Shown: piece after piece, positions 50,778 through 59,058 of the stretch
Layout of the letters: each line of letters begins with the position of its first letter
Numbering within the stretch: the first letter of the stretch is position 1
Origin: Haliscomenobacter sp041740695
GTDB lineage: Bacteria; Bacteroidota; Bacteroidia; Chitinophagales; Saprospiraceae
Reading direction: 5' to 3'
Length of the DNA: 64,000 nucleotides
Assembly (NCBI RefSeq): GCF_041740695.1
Contig: NZ_JBGSLK010000113.1
Coordinates: forward strand, 62,001-126,000
Notes under the pieces: generated by a model
Seen by the model: the letters and a program-made list of their open reading frames with translations, nothing else
Told to the model about the DNA's origin: nothing
Database searches by the model: none
Program-made: the position numbers and the translations under genes

Positions 50778-52091
50778 CTAAATCTTCACTTTTGCAAACG
50801 CCCGATCCAAAATATCCAGCGCTTCCGCAATATCCTCTTCTTGAGCCGTAAGCGGTGGAGCAATGCGGATCACGTTGCCGTACAAGCCCCCTTTGCCAAT
50901 CAGCAAGCCCAGTTCCTTTGTAGCTTCAAACAACTGGCGGGTCGCCTCGGTTGAAGGTTCTTTGCTTTGGCGGTCTTTCACTAGCTCCAAACCTTGCATC
51001 AAACCCATCCCGCGTACATCGCCGATGACTGGGTATTTTTCCTGCAAACGTTCCAGTCCTTCGCGCAACAATTTACCTACTCTGCCTACATGCTGCGGGT
51101 CGGCGTAGTTTTCCAAAACTTCCAGGGTGGCCAGCGACGCAGCACAGGCTACGGGGTTGCCACCAAAAGTACTTAGGCTCAGGCCTGCCTCCACGGTGCT
51201 TTGGGCAATTTCCATGGTGGTGATCGTATTGCCCAAGGGGAACCCATTGGCGATGCCTTTGGCCATGGTGATCACATCTGGCTCGATGTCATAATGTTCG
51301 ATGCCAAACCACTTGTCTCCCGTCCGGCCAAAAGCAGTTTGCACCTCATCAATGATCATCAAACCACCGTAGTGTTTGACAATCTCTTGCGCAATTTTGA
51401 AGTATTCCTTCGGGGCCGTGATGAATCCACCCACACCTTGGATGGGCTCGGCAATAAAGGCGGCGATTTTCCCACTCGTGGTCGTTCTGATCACGTCCTC
51501 AATGTCCTGCGCACAGGCTACCCCACAGGAAGGATAGGTCATTTTGTAAGGGCAGCGGTAGCAGTATGGGTTCACCGCATGAGTGATGCCCGGTACTTGC
51601 GCGCCTGTCAAGCGCCAGGAGCTATGCCCGGTAAGCGTCATGCCGATGGCCGAGCGCCCACTGTAACCATGTCGAAGTGCCACTATTTCTTGTCGACCTG
51701 TATAAATTTTGGCTAAAAAAACCGCCGTTTCATCCGCATCAGTACCCGAGGGAGTGAAAAAAGAGACCTGCAATTTGCCAGGAGTGATTTGCGCCATTTT
51801 TTCCGCCAAGTTGACATGGGCTTCATTGGGGTAAAGCGTAGAAGAATGAATCATCTTCTCCGTTTGGTTTTTTACGGCTTCCACAATTTCTGGGCGATTG
51901 TGCCCTACACTAGTGGTGAGGATGCCGCCAAAAAAATCGAGGTATTCTTTGCCCTCTACATCCCATACGCGCAGGCCTTCGCCACGCTCAAGTGGGAGCG
52001 GCTCGGTGTAATAAAGGAGGTGATTTGGCCAGAGGTATTGTTGTTGCTTGGCGAGGAGTTCGGCTTTGGTGGAGGTATGGGTGGTCTGCAT
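50778..52091 (-). CDS. Class III aminotransferase (AGXT2-like)
   Basis: 437 residues, PLP enzyme. Seen: LDFFGGILTTSVGHNRPEIV, FFTPSGTDADETAVFLAKIY, a Cys-containing insertion PYCYRCPYKMTYPSCGVACA found in the AGXT2/ omega-amino-acid group, LMIIDEVQTAFGRTGDKWFG (pyridine-binding Asp) and TMAKGIANGFPLGN (Schiff-base Lys). Likely substrates are alanine-glyoxylate or (R)-3-amino-2-methylpropionate with pyruvate, by family. No catabolic neighbour fixes the substrate. Long divergent spacer (about 200 nt) to clpB. Confidence 0.88.
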   Translation of the reverse strand: MQTTHTSTKAELLAKQQQYLWPNHLLYYTEPLPLERGEGLRVWDVEGKEYLDFFGGILTTSVGHNRPEIVEAVKNQTEKMIHSSTLYPNEAHVNLAEKMAQITPGKLQVSFFTPSGTDADETAVFLAKIYTGRQEIVALRHGYSGRSAIGMTLTGHSSWRLTGAQVPGITHAVNPYCYRCPYKMTYPSCGVACAQDIEDVIRTTTSGKIAAFIAEPIQGVGGFITAPKEYFKIAQEIVKHYGGLMIIDEVQTAFGRTGDKWFGIEHYDIEPDVITMAKGIANGFPLGNTITTMEIAQSTVEAGLSLSTFGGNPVACAASLATLEVLENYADPQHVGRVGKLLREGLERLQEKYPVIGDVRGMGLMQGLELVKDRQSKEPSTEATRQLFEATKELGLLIGKGGLYGNVIRIAPPLTAQEEDIAEALDILDRAFAKVKI

Positions 52092-52291
52092 TGTTTTGCG
52101 GTATTGAATGAGGAGCTAAGCTAGGGATTTTTTGCCAAAAATGGAATAAGTCTTATTCCTAAGTCATTTTGTCGGTTTTTTTAAATGCGCTCTGCCAAAT
52201 TTTCCTAAAATCACCTTGGCAAATCTTTTGCTATTCTACCCGATACTGACAAAAACATCAGATATTAGCCAAATAAAAAGCACAAAACGAA

Positions 52292-54991
52292 ATGACCTAC
52301 GACAATTTCACCATAAAAGCGCAGGAATCCATCCTGAAAGCCCAGCAAATCGCAGCAGGATTGGACCAGCAGCAGGTGGATACCGTGCACCTCATCAAGG
52401 GTATCCTTGAAACCGACGAGAGTGTAGCCGGATTTTTACTCGGGAAATCCGACGTAAACCTCGACATGCTGCGCCGCAAGTTGGACGAGGCAGTGCTCAA
52501 GTATCCCAAGGTAGAAGGTTCGGACAAACAGTTTTTGACCAACGACGCCAACAAATCCCTCAGCAGAGCCAAAGTCCTGCTCAAAGAATTTGGAGATCAA
52601 TACATCTCCGTGGAACTGGTGTTGATGGGCGTCTTGCAAGGAGAGGACTCCGGTGCCAAATTGCTCAAAGAACTCGGTGCCAACGAACAATTGATGCGCG
52701 GTGCCATCACTGAGCTACGCAAAGGCCGCAAAGTGACCGACCAAAGTTCGGATGACAGCTACAACGCCCTGGCCAAATACGCCATCAACCTCAACGAACG
52801 CGCGGAAACCGGGAAACTCGACCCTATCGTGGGTCGCGATGAAGAAATTCGCCGCGTACTGCACATCCTTTCGCGCCGCAAAAAGAACAACCCCATCCTC
52901 ATCGGGGAAGCGGGGGTAGGTAAAACCGCCATTGTGGAAGGTCTGGCCTGGCGCATCGTGAAAGGGGATGTACCCGAAAGTTTGCAGAGCAAAAAAATCT
53001 TCGTCCTGGATATTGCCGCACTGATTGCTGGAGCGAAGTACAAAGGGGAATTTGAAGAACGCCTTAAGGGAGTTATTCAGGAGGTCACCGACTCCAACGA
53101 CACCATCATCCTGTTTGTGGATGAGATCCATACCCTCATTGGTGCAGGTGGTGGCAATGGTGCCATGGACGCCGCCAACATCCTCAAACCGGCCCTGGCG
53201 CGTGGGGAACTGCGCACCATCGGTGCCACTACCCTGGATGAATACCAAAAGTACTTCGAAAAAGACAAGGCCCTGGTGCGCCGCTTCCAGGAAGTACTCA
53301 TCGAAGAGCCTAGCGTGGAGGACACCATTTCCATCCTGCGCGGGTTGCAAGAGCGCTACGAGGTGTACCACAAGATCGAGATCATGGACGAGGCGCTGGT
53401 GGCTGCCGCCGAGTTGAGTCAACGTTACATCTCCGACCGCCAGCTGCCCGACAAGGCAATCGACCTCATCGACGAGGCTGCTGCACGCCTGCGTCTGGAA
53501 CTGGACTCCCTGCCCGAAGAAATCGACGAGTGGGACCGCAAGGTGCGTCAGCTCGAAATCGAACGCGAGGCCATCAAACGAGAAAAGAACAAAAAACAAC
53601 AGGACATCATCGAAGAAAGCATCGCCAATGCCAAGCAAAAGCGCGATTCCTTGATGGCCCGTTGGAAAAATGAAAAGGAGATAGTCGACACCATTCAGGC
53701 CATCAAGAAACAGATGGAAGAACTGGAAATGCAGGCCGAACGCGCCGAACGCGCCAGCGACTACGAAAAAGTAGCCAAAATCCGCTACGGTGAATTGGAA
53801 GACCAGAAGCAAATGCTGAAAGTCGCCGAGGAAAAATTGGCCGCCCTGCCCGAAGACGATCGTTTTACCAACGACAAGGTAACCGCCAACGACATCGCCT
53901 ACATCGTCAGCCGTTGGACAGGCATCCCGGTGGATAAAATGACCCAGAGTGAAAAGGATAAACTGCTCAGTCTGGAAGCCGAAATTGGCCAACGCCTGAT
54001 CGGGCAAGACGAAGCGGTGAAAGCGGTTTCTGATGCCATCCGCCGCAGCCGCGCAGGTTTGCAGGATGCTGAGCGGCCCATTGGTTCTTTCATCTTCCTG
54101 GGACCAACCGGGGTGGGTAAAACCGAATTGGCCAAAACCATCGCCGAAGTGCTTTTTGACGATGAAAAGGCCATGACCCGCATCGACATGAGTGAATACC
54201 AGGAGAAACACACCGTGTCCCGCTTGGTCGGTGCACCTCCGGGATACGTGGGCTACGACGAAGGTGGGCAGTTGACCGAAGCGGTACGCCGCCGCCCGTA
54301 CAGCATCATCCTGCTCGACGAGATCGAAAAGGCTCACCCGGATACCTTCAACATCCTGCTACAAGTGCTGGATGATGGCCGCCTAACCGACAACAAAGGC
54401 CGCGTCGCCAACTTCAAAAACACCATCATCATCATGACTTCCAACATGGGGGCCAACCTGATCATGGAAAACTTTGAAGACCTGGAGGAAATGGGTGAAA
54501 AACACCGCACCGAAATCATCGCGACCACCAAGGAAGAAGTGTTCAACCTGCTGAAGGAAAACCTGCGCCCGGAATTCCTCAACCGCATCGACGAACAAAT
54601 CCTCTTCCTGCCACTGAACAAGGACGAGATCAAGCAGATTTTGGAACTCTTGCTGAAAAAGACCCAAAAAATGCTGGCCAAACAGGGCATCATCCTCAAA
54701 GTGAGCGATGAGGCGAAAACCTTGCTGGCCGATATGGGCTACGATCCGCAGTTTGGTGCCCGACCGATGAAGCGCGTGCTGCAAAAAGACGTGATCAACG
54801 AATTGTCGAAACTGGTGCTGAGTGGCGAGGCTAGTCTTGGGGATACCATCTACATCCACACGGATAAGAAGGGGCTGACCTTTGGCAAAACGCCGTATGA
54901 AGGGGCAATTAGTTTGCCGCCGGAGCCGGTGGATGATGATGGGGATGATGATGAAAAAGAAGTAGAAAAGCCAGTGGAAGAAAAGGCTTAA
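52292..54991 (+). CDS. clpB: ATP-dependent chaperone ClpB
   Basis: 899 residues, slightly longer than E. coli ClpB. Order: N-domain (FTIKAQESILKAQQIAAG), first AAA+ module with GEAGVGKTAIVEGLA near 205-219 and VDEIHTLIGAGGG, coiled-coil middle domain at about 400-540 (IEREAIKREKNKKQQDIIEE), second AAA+ with GPTGVGKTELAKTIAE near 605 and SIILLDEIEKAHPD, then the C-domain. The tail is Asp/Glu-rich (VDDDGDDDEKEVEKPVEEKA). Hexameric disaggregase working with DnaK. Stress-induced by family; promoter not identified. Downstream terminator at 55009-55050. Confidence 0.97.
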   Translation: MTYDNFTIKAQESILKAQQIAAGLDQQQVDTVHLIKGILETDESVAGFLLGKSDVNLDMLRRKLDEAVLKYPKVEGSDKQFLTNDANKSLSRAKVLLKEFGDQYISVELVLMGVLQGEDSGAKLLKELGANEQLMRGAITELRKGRKVTDQSSDDSYNALAKYAINLNERAETGKLDPIVGRDEEIRRVLHILSRRKKNNPILIGEAGVGKTAIVEGLAWRIVKGDVPESLQSKKIFVLDIAALIAGAKYKGEFEERLKGVIQEVTDSNDTIILFVDEIHTLIGAGGGNGAMDAANILKPALARGELRTIGATTLDEYQKYFEKDKALVRRFQEVLIEEPSVEDTISILRGLQERYEVYHKIEIMDEALVAAAELSQRYISDRQLPDKAIDLIDEAAARLRLELDSLPEEIDEWDRKVRQLEIEREAIKREKNKKQQDIIEESIANAKQKRDSLMARWKNEKEIVDTIQAIKKQMEELEMQAERAERASDYEKVAKIRYGELEDQKQMLKVAEEKLAALPEDDRFTNDKVTANDIAYIVSRWTGIPVDKMTQSEKDKLLSLEAEIGQRLIGQDEAVKAVSDAIRRSRAGLQDAERPIGSFIFLGPTGVGKTELAKTIAEVLFDDEKAMTRIDMSEYQEKHTVSRLVGAPPGYVGYDEGGQLTEAVRRRPYSIILLDEIEKAHPDTFNILLQVLDDGRLTDNKGRVANFKNTIIIMTSNMGANLIMENFEDLEEMGEKHRTEIIATTKEEVFNLLKENLRPEFLNRIDEQILFLPLNKDEIKQILELLLKKTQKMLAKQGIILKVSDEAKTLLADMGYDPQFGARPMKRVLQKDVINELSKLVLSGEASLGDTIYIHTDKKGLTFGKTPYEGAISLPPEPVDDDGDDDEKEVEKPVEEKA

Positions 54992-55008
54992 TTGGTATAA
55001 AATAAAGG

Positions 55009-55050
55009 AAAGTGGCTGCTCGGCATGGAAGCTGGGTGGCCACTTTTTTT
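55009..55050 (+). terminator. Terminator of clpB
   Basis: AAAGTGGC and GCCACTTT pair (8 bp) around 22 nt, followed by T's to 55050, 18 nt after the clpB stop. Confidence 0.75.
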
Positions 55051-55158
55051 ATTTAGTGGCATTTTAAAAAATGCCCCAATCTTTTCCCGCTTTTCAACTC
55101 CTTCGCCTATCTTGAAGGCACTATTTTAAAGTACCTTTTTTAACTTCAACTCTTCTTC

Positions 55159-56520
55159 ATGAAAAGCGCATTTTCTTTTAGCTTTTGCTTCCTGCTTATG
55201 CTTTGTAGCAATGGCCTAAATGCCCAAAAAGCCAAAACAAACGAGCCCCTCCGCGACCCCCAACTAACCTACCAAACCTATCGCCCAAAACCAACCGACC
55301 GCATCCTCTCCCGCACCACCTACCACCAAAAGCTTTACGGCTTCTGGCTTGGCCAATGCATCGCCAACTGGACCGGGCTGGTCACCGAAATGGACAAAAT
55401 TGGCAATATCGGAGAAATCAAAACCGGGCCATTTTACACCCGTGCCGATTGGGGCAAAGCCGATCAACCAAACATTTGGGACAAAACCACCGTCAGCAAG
55501 TGGTCGCCCACCCTGGATTTTGTGTTGGAAAACGACGGCGGCCTTGGGGGCCCCGACGACGATACCGACATTGAATACATCTACCAGGCACTACTTTACG
55601 GCAACAAAACCTCCGTATTGAGCGGCCCCCAAATCCGCGAAGGTTGGCTCAAACACATCAAAGTCGAAGAAGAAAACTTCCTTTGGGTATCCAATCAAAA
55701 AGCTTTTGACTTGATGAAAACAGGCCTGGTACCGCCCGCCACCAGCGACCCCGCCAACAACCCAGAGTATGACATGATCGACGCCCAACTCACCACCGAA
55801 ATATTTGGTTTTTTTGCGCCCGCCCGCCCGGACATTGCGCTCAAAATGGCGCAATTGCCCATTCAAACCACCGCTCGGGAAAACGCTCAATGGATATCCG
55901 AATTTTATGTCATCATGTATTCCCTGGCTTCCGCAGCTGACCCCAAAAAGTCCAGCAAAGAAAACCTGCAATGGATGGCCGATGAGGCGCGTAAACAACT
56001 GCCGCAAAACTCTTACTCTGCCAAAATGTACGACTTTGTTAAAAGCCGTTATCGTGCGGGTGTACCCTGGGAGCAAGCCCGCGACGAGGTCTATCAACGC
56101 TATCAGGTAGAACAAGCCGATGGTTACACCATGACATCCCAAAACCGTGATTGCAATGCCTGTTTTGCGGCAGGCATCAATTTTGCCTCCAGCATCGTGA
56201 GTTTGTTGTACGGTGAAGGTGACATCAAGGAGACCATCAAAATTGGTGCTTTGGCCGGCTGGGATTCGGATAACCCCACGGCCACCTGGGGTGGATTATT
56301 GGGCTTTATGTTGGGCAAAGAAGGGGTGGAAAAAGCTTTTGGCCGCAAGTTCGCCAATCAGTTCAACATCCATCGCACCCGGGTCGGGTTCCCGAACAAC
56401 GGGATTGACACCTTTGAAAACATGGCCAAAATTGGAGTCTACATCGTTGATCGGGCCGTGCAGGAAGAGATGGGTGGGGGCGTGGATTTGAAAAAGAATC
56501 GCTGGTACATTCCCCGATAA
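55159..56520 (+). CDS. Secreted ADP-ribosylglycohydrolase family protein
   Basis: 453 residues. Signal peptide MKSAFSFSFCFLLMLCSNGLNAQ. ARH fold features: KLYGFWLGQCIANWTGLVTE, GLGGPDDDTDIEYIYQALLY with the first metal-binding Asp group near 131, and ALAGWDSDNPTATWGGLLGF with the second Asp pair near 365. The family removes ADP-ribose from proteins or small molecules, usually in the cytoplasm; export here suggests another substrate. Long insert between the motifs, about 200 residues, is larger than in classical enzymes (about 300-350 residues in total). Confidence 0.85.
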   Translation: MKSAFSFSFCFLLMLCSNGLNAQKAKTNEPLRDPQLTYQTYRPKPTDRILSRTTYHQKLYGFWLGQCIANWTGLVTEMDKIGNIGEIKTGPFYTRADWGKADQPNIWDKTTVSKWSPTLDFVLENDGGLGGPDDDTDIEYIYQALLYGNKTSVLSGPQIREGWLKHIKVEEENFLWVSNQKAFDLMKTGLVPPATSDPANNPEYDMIDAQLTTEIFGFFAPARPDIALKMAQLPIQTTARENAQWISEFYVIMYSLASAADPKKSSKENLQWMADEARKQLPQNSYSAKMYDFVKSRYRAGVPWEQARDEVYQRYQVEQADGYTMTSQNRDCNACFAAGINFASSIVSLLYGEGDIKETIKIGALAGWDSDNPTATWGGLLGFMLGKEGVEKAFGRKFANQFNIHRTRVGFPNNGIDTFENMAKIGVYIVDRAVQEEMGGGVDLKKNRWYIPR

Positions 56521-56553
56521 AATCTTTGGATCCACCTTAAACAACAACATCCT

Positions 56554-57096
56554 TCACTTCCCAATCTTTTTCCTAACCAGCACATACATCACCGATCCAA
56601 AACCAATTTCAATCACTGCACCACTCAATGCAGAAGCGAAAGCGCCCAACTTAAAGCTAAACAACCCATAAGCCGCCAAGCCCAATAAAGCCCCCAATAC
56701 CCAGTAAAGCCGCGTTCCGTAAATAGTGGCAAAAGTCAAGTACCTTCCGCCAATAATCATTAGCATTCCTTGAAAAAACCATTCAACTTTCATTTGGGCT
56801 AGACCATAGGCCAGAGGGATACACATGATCATCCAAATGGTTCCTTCCATGGCCAGATTTCCGAGGGGATTGCCCTTAGAATGGCCTCCACGATAGCCCA
56901 ATAGCTTTTCGAACAGCGTTCCAAGCGGATAAATGAACATTCCCCCAATGATCAAGGTCCATACAGCTTGTTGAGGGGCATAGTATTGGACAACCAAACT
57001 CGACAGCAACCAGATTAGCCCGGATGCCACAATTCCGGGCGAGCCGTAGGCATAGCCCTCTTGCATATCGCGTTGGGCATCTTGTAGATTTTGCAT
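56554..57096 (-). CDS. DUF7010-like membrane protein
   Basis: 180 residues from the ATG at 57096 (MQNLQDAQRDMQEGYAYGSP); a start at 57129 would overlap the upstream gene. Six membrane segments: SGLIWLLSSLVVQYY, WTLIIGGMFIYPLGTLFEKL, TIWMIMCIPLAYGLA, FFQGMLMIIGGRYLTFATI, RLYWVLGALLGLAAYGLFSF and AVIEIGFGSVMYVLV. Unknown function. It follows the FrnE-like gene by 19 nt and is probably in the same transcript. Confidence 0.75.
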   Translation of the reverse strand: MQNLQDAQRDMQEGYAYGSPGIVASGLIWLLSSLVVQYYAPQQAVWTLIIGGMFIYPLGTLFEKLLGYRGGHSKGNPLGNLAMEGTIWMIMCIPLAYGLAQMKVEWFFQGMLMIIGGRYLTFATIYGTRLYWVLGALLGLAAYGLFSFKLGAFASALSGAVIEIGFGSVMYVLVRKKIGK

Positions 57097-57115
57097 GGTA
57101 AACGATTTTTCTAGA

Positions 57116-57802
57116 TCAATCACACCCATCTACATCACAAGCCTCTCCACTTTCAGCCACAGCCACCTGCGTTTTCTCCCAAACCGCCTCCAGTGTCTGC
57201 ACAAAAGCCTCTACCGGCTGCGCACCCCGCAAGGCATATTTTTGATCAAACACAAAGAATGGTACACCCTGCACCCCAATTTCATAAGCAAACTCCTCAT
57301 CTGCCCGCACCGCTTCGGTAAAAGCGTTAGTGTTGAGCGTTTCAGTTACCACTTGAGCATCTAAACCCAGTTGGGAGCCAATTTGAGTCAAAACCGCCAA
57401 ATCTGATAAGTCCTTTCCTTCGGTAAAATACGCTTTGAGTAACGCCTCTTTGGCTTGATCTTGCAAGCCATGCTCGGCTGCCAGATGGATCAAACGGTGG
57501 GCATTGAGGGTATTGACGGGCACTGCTTGCGCAAAATCAAAATGGATGCCCACTCCACGGCCCATGTTTTCGACCCCACGGGTCATTTCCTGGGCTTGCT
57601 GGCGTGGCATGCCGTATTTGCGGGAGAGCACATCGTACAAGTCGCCTGGCGATTTTGCCGGAGCTTGCGGATCGAGTTCAAAACTGCGCCAGTTGAGCTC
57701 CACTTCTTCCATGTGTGGGAAAAGAGCCAAGGCAGCTTCCAGGTGGCGTTTGCCAATATAGCAGTACGGACAAGCAACGTCCGACCAGATGTCAATGGTC
57801 AT
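57116..57802 (-). CDS. FrnE-type DsbA family oxidoreductase
   Basis: 228 residues from the ATG at 57802 (MTIDIWSDVACPYCYIGKRH). An in-frame start at 57937 would translate the palindrome at 57853 and is rejected. The CPYC active site lies near 11-14, then NWRSFELDPQ, NTLNAHRLIHLAAEHG and the IGVQGVPFFVFDQKYALRGA loop with the cis-Pro, typical of the FrnE group of cytoplasmic thioredoxin-fold proteins. The tail GEACDVDGCD holds two further Cys residues, which may form a second redox pair. Confidence 0.9.
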   Translation of the reverse strand: MTIDIWSDVACPYCYIGKRHLEAALALFPHMEEVELNWRSFELDPQAPAKSPGDLYDVLSRKYGMPRQQAQEMTRGVENMGRGVGIHFDFAQAVPVNTLNAHRLIHLAAEHGLQDQAKEALLKAYFTEGKDLSDLAVLTQIGSQLGLDAQVVTETLNTNAFTEAVRADEEFAYEIGVQGVPFFVFDQKYALRGAQPVEAFVQTLEAVWEKTQVAVAESGEACDVDGCD

Positions 57803-57852
57803 TTGCAGGTTATTTTGGTAGATGGTAATACATTTCAGAGGGCCAAAATGTT

Positions 57853-57916
57853 GTAGGGGCAACCCTATGTGGTTGCCCTCTCCAAAGATTGGGCAACCAC
57901 ATAGGGTTGCCCCTAC
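57853..57916. repeat. Perfect 26-bp inverted repeat (GTAGGGGCAACC family)
   Basis: Left arm 57853-57878 starts GTAGGGGCAACCCTATG; right arm 57891-57916 is its exact reverse complement; 12-nt spacer. It lies 2 nt after the IMPase stop and 50 nt before the FrnE start. The same sort of repeat occurs in many unrelated bacteria. Confidence 0.9.
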
Positions 57917-57917
57917 G

Positions 57918-58712
57918 TTACCCAAAATGCTCTTCAAACACCCCTTTAATTTCCGCCATCACCTGCGGCGCCCCCGCCAGCATTTCCTCTCCTGTCCAAC
58001 ATTTCTCTTTTCCACCTTGAAAATCACTGACCTGGCCACCCGCTTCCAAGATCAACAAGCCACCTGCTGCAACATCCCAAGGTTGAAGGTGGTATTCAAA
58101 AAACAGGTCGTAACGACCACAGGCCACATAAGCCAAATCTACCGCTGCCGCACCCCAGCGCCGAATGCCCCGGGTATTGCGCATGAGGTATTCGCTGACC
58201 TTTTGATAAGCCTCAATCCGGCTAAAATCGTGGTAAGGAAATCCTGTGGAAATCAAGGCTTCCTTCAAGCCCTTGCGTTGGCTCACCTGGATGCGTTTGC
58301 CGTTGAGATAAGCACCCCCATTTTTCCAGCCATAAAAAGATTCATTGCGGCTGATCTCGTGTACGACCCCCAACACCATTTCGCCATTGTGTTCTAAACC
58401 CACACTGATGGCAAAACAAGGCAATTGGTGCAAAAAATTGGTGGTGCCATCCAGCGGATCGACGATCCAGCGCCATTCTCCTTGGGCTTGTTCGGTAGTT
58501 TGTTCTTCGGCCAAAAAGACCGAGCCAGGCAAAATTTCGCTCAAGCCAGCAATCAGTTTTTGCTCCGAGGTTTTATCTACGTAGCTAACCAGGTTGTTGA
58601 ACTGCTCGGCTTTGACTTCGATTGTTTCTACTTTGCCTAGTTCGTTGGAAATGAATACAGCTACTTCTTGCACGAGGGCAAGAGTTTGGGCACAAAGGTC
58701 AGGTAAACGCAT
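57918..58712 (-). CDS. Inositol monophosphatase family protein
   Basis: 264 residues from the ATG at 58712 (MRLPDLCAQTLALVQEVAVF). Seen: SVFLAEEQT, the metal motif WIVDPLDGTTNF, MVLGVVHEISRNESFYG, RRWGAAAVDLAYVACGRYD and LQPWDVAAGGLLILEAGGQV. All Mg ligands are present. Acts on inositol-1-phosphate or related phosphates such as PAP or fructose-1,6-bisphosphate; substrate not determinable. The FrnE and DUF7010 genes follow. Confidence 0.93.
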   Translation of the reverse strand: MRLPDLCAQTLALVQEVAVFISNELGKVETIEVKAEQFNNLVSYVDKTSEQKLIAGLSEILPGSVFLAEEQTTEQAQGEWRWIVDPLDGTTNFLHQLPCFAISVGLEHNGEMVLGVVHEISRNESFYGWKNGGAYLNGKRIQVSQRKGLKEALISTGFPYHDFSRIEAYQKVSEYLMRNTRGIRRWGAAAVDLAYVACGRYDLFFEYHLQPWDVAAGGLLILEAGGQVSDFQGGKEKCWTGEEMLAGAPQVMAEIKGVFEEHFG

Positions 58713-58862
58713 AGAAAAAGAGCTATTGTTGAAGGTGAAATTAAGCGGCAAAAATAAACATTTGCTGGTCAGTCTGATTTCTAAAATTTAAAGCTGTCGG
58801 AAAATATTCCAGAAATTATTTCAACTGACGCTTAGCTTTGTGTAACTGGTATCATACTACTG

Positions 58863-59052
58863 GACATTTTTGTTTTTCAGACACGGAGGACATGAATAGC
58901 CCCTGGCTTTAGCCTGGGGGCGGCGTAATATCTTCTTGATTGGGCTTTAGCCCTTGTTTGAAATTAGGGCTTGGGCTAAAGCCCATCAAGCGAGCGTTTC
59001 CATTACCCCAGGCTAAAGCCAGGGGCTATTCAAGTCCTCCGAGCAAAATGTC
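58863..59052. repeat. ~190-bp nested palindromic element, copy 3 of 3
   Basis: GACATTTTTG and CAAAATGTC close the ends, with CGGAGGACATGAATAGCCCC...GGGGCTATTCAAGTCCTCCG inside and GGGCTTTAGCCC/GGGCTAAAGCCC at the core. It makes up most of the 58713-59058 spacer; nothing else coding is visible there. It ends 6 nt before an ATG at 59059. Confidence 0.88.
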
Positions 59053-59058
59053 ATTAGT

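Noticed and set aside
52715..54337. 540-codon open frame on the minus strand
   Set aside because: It lies wholly opposite clpB, whose motifs are complete. The antisense frame shows no recognisable domain and reflects codon bias.
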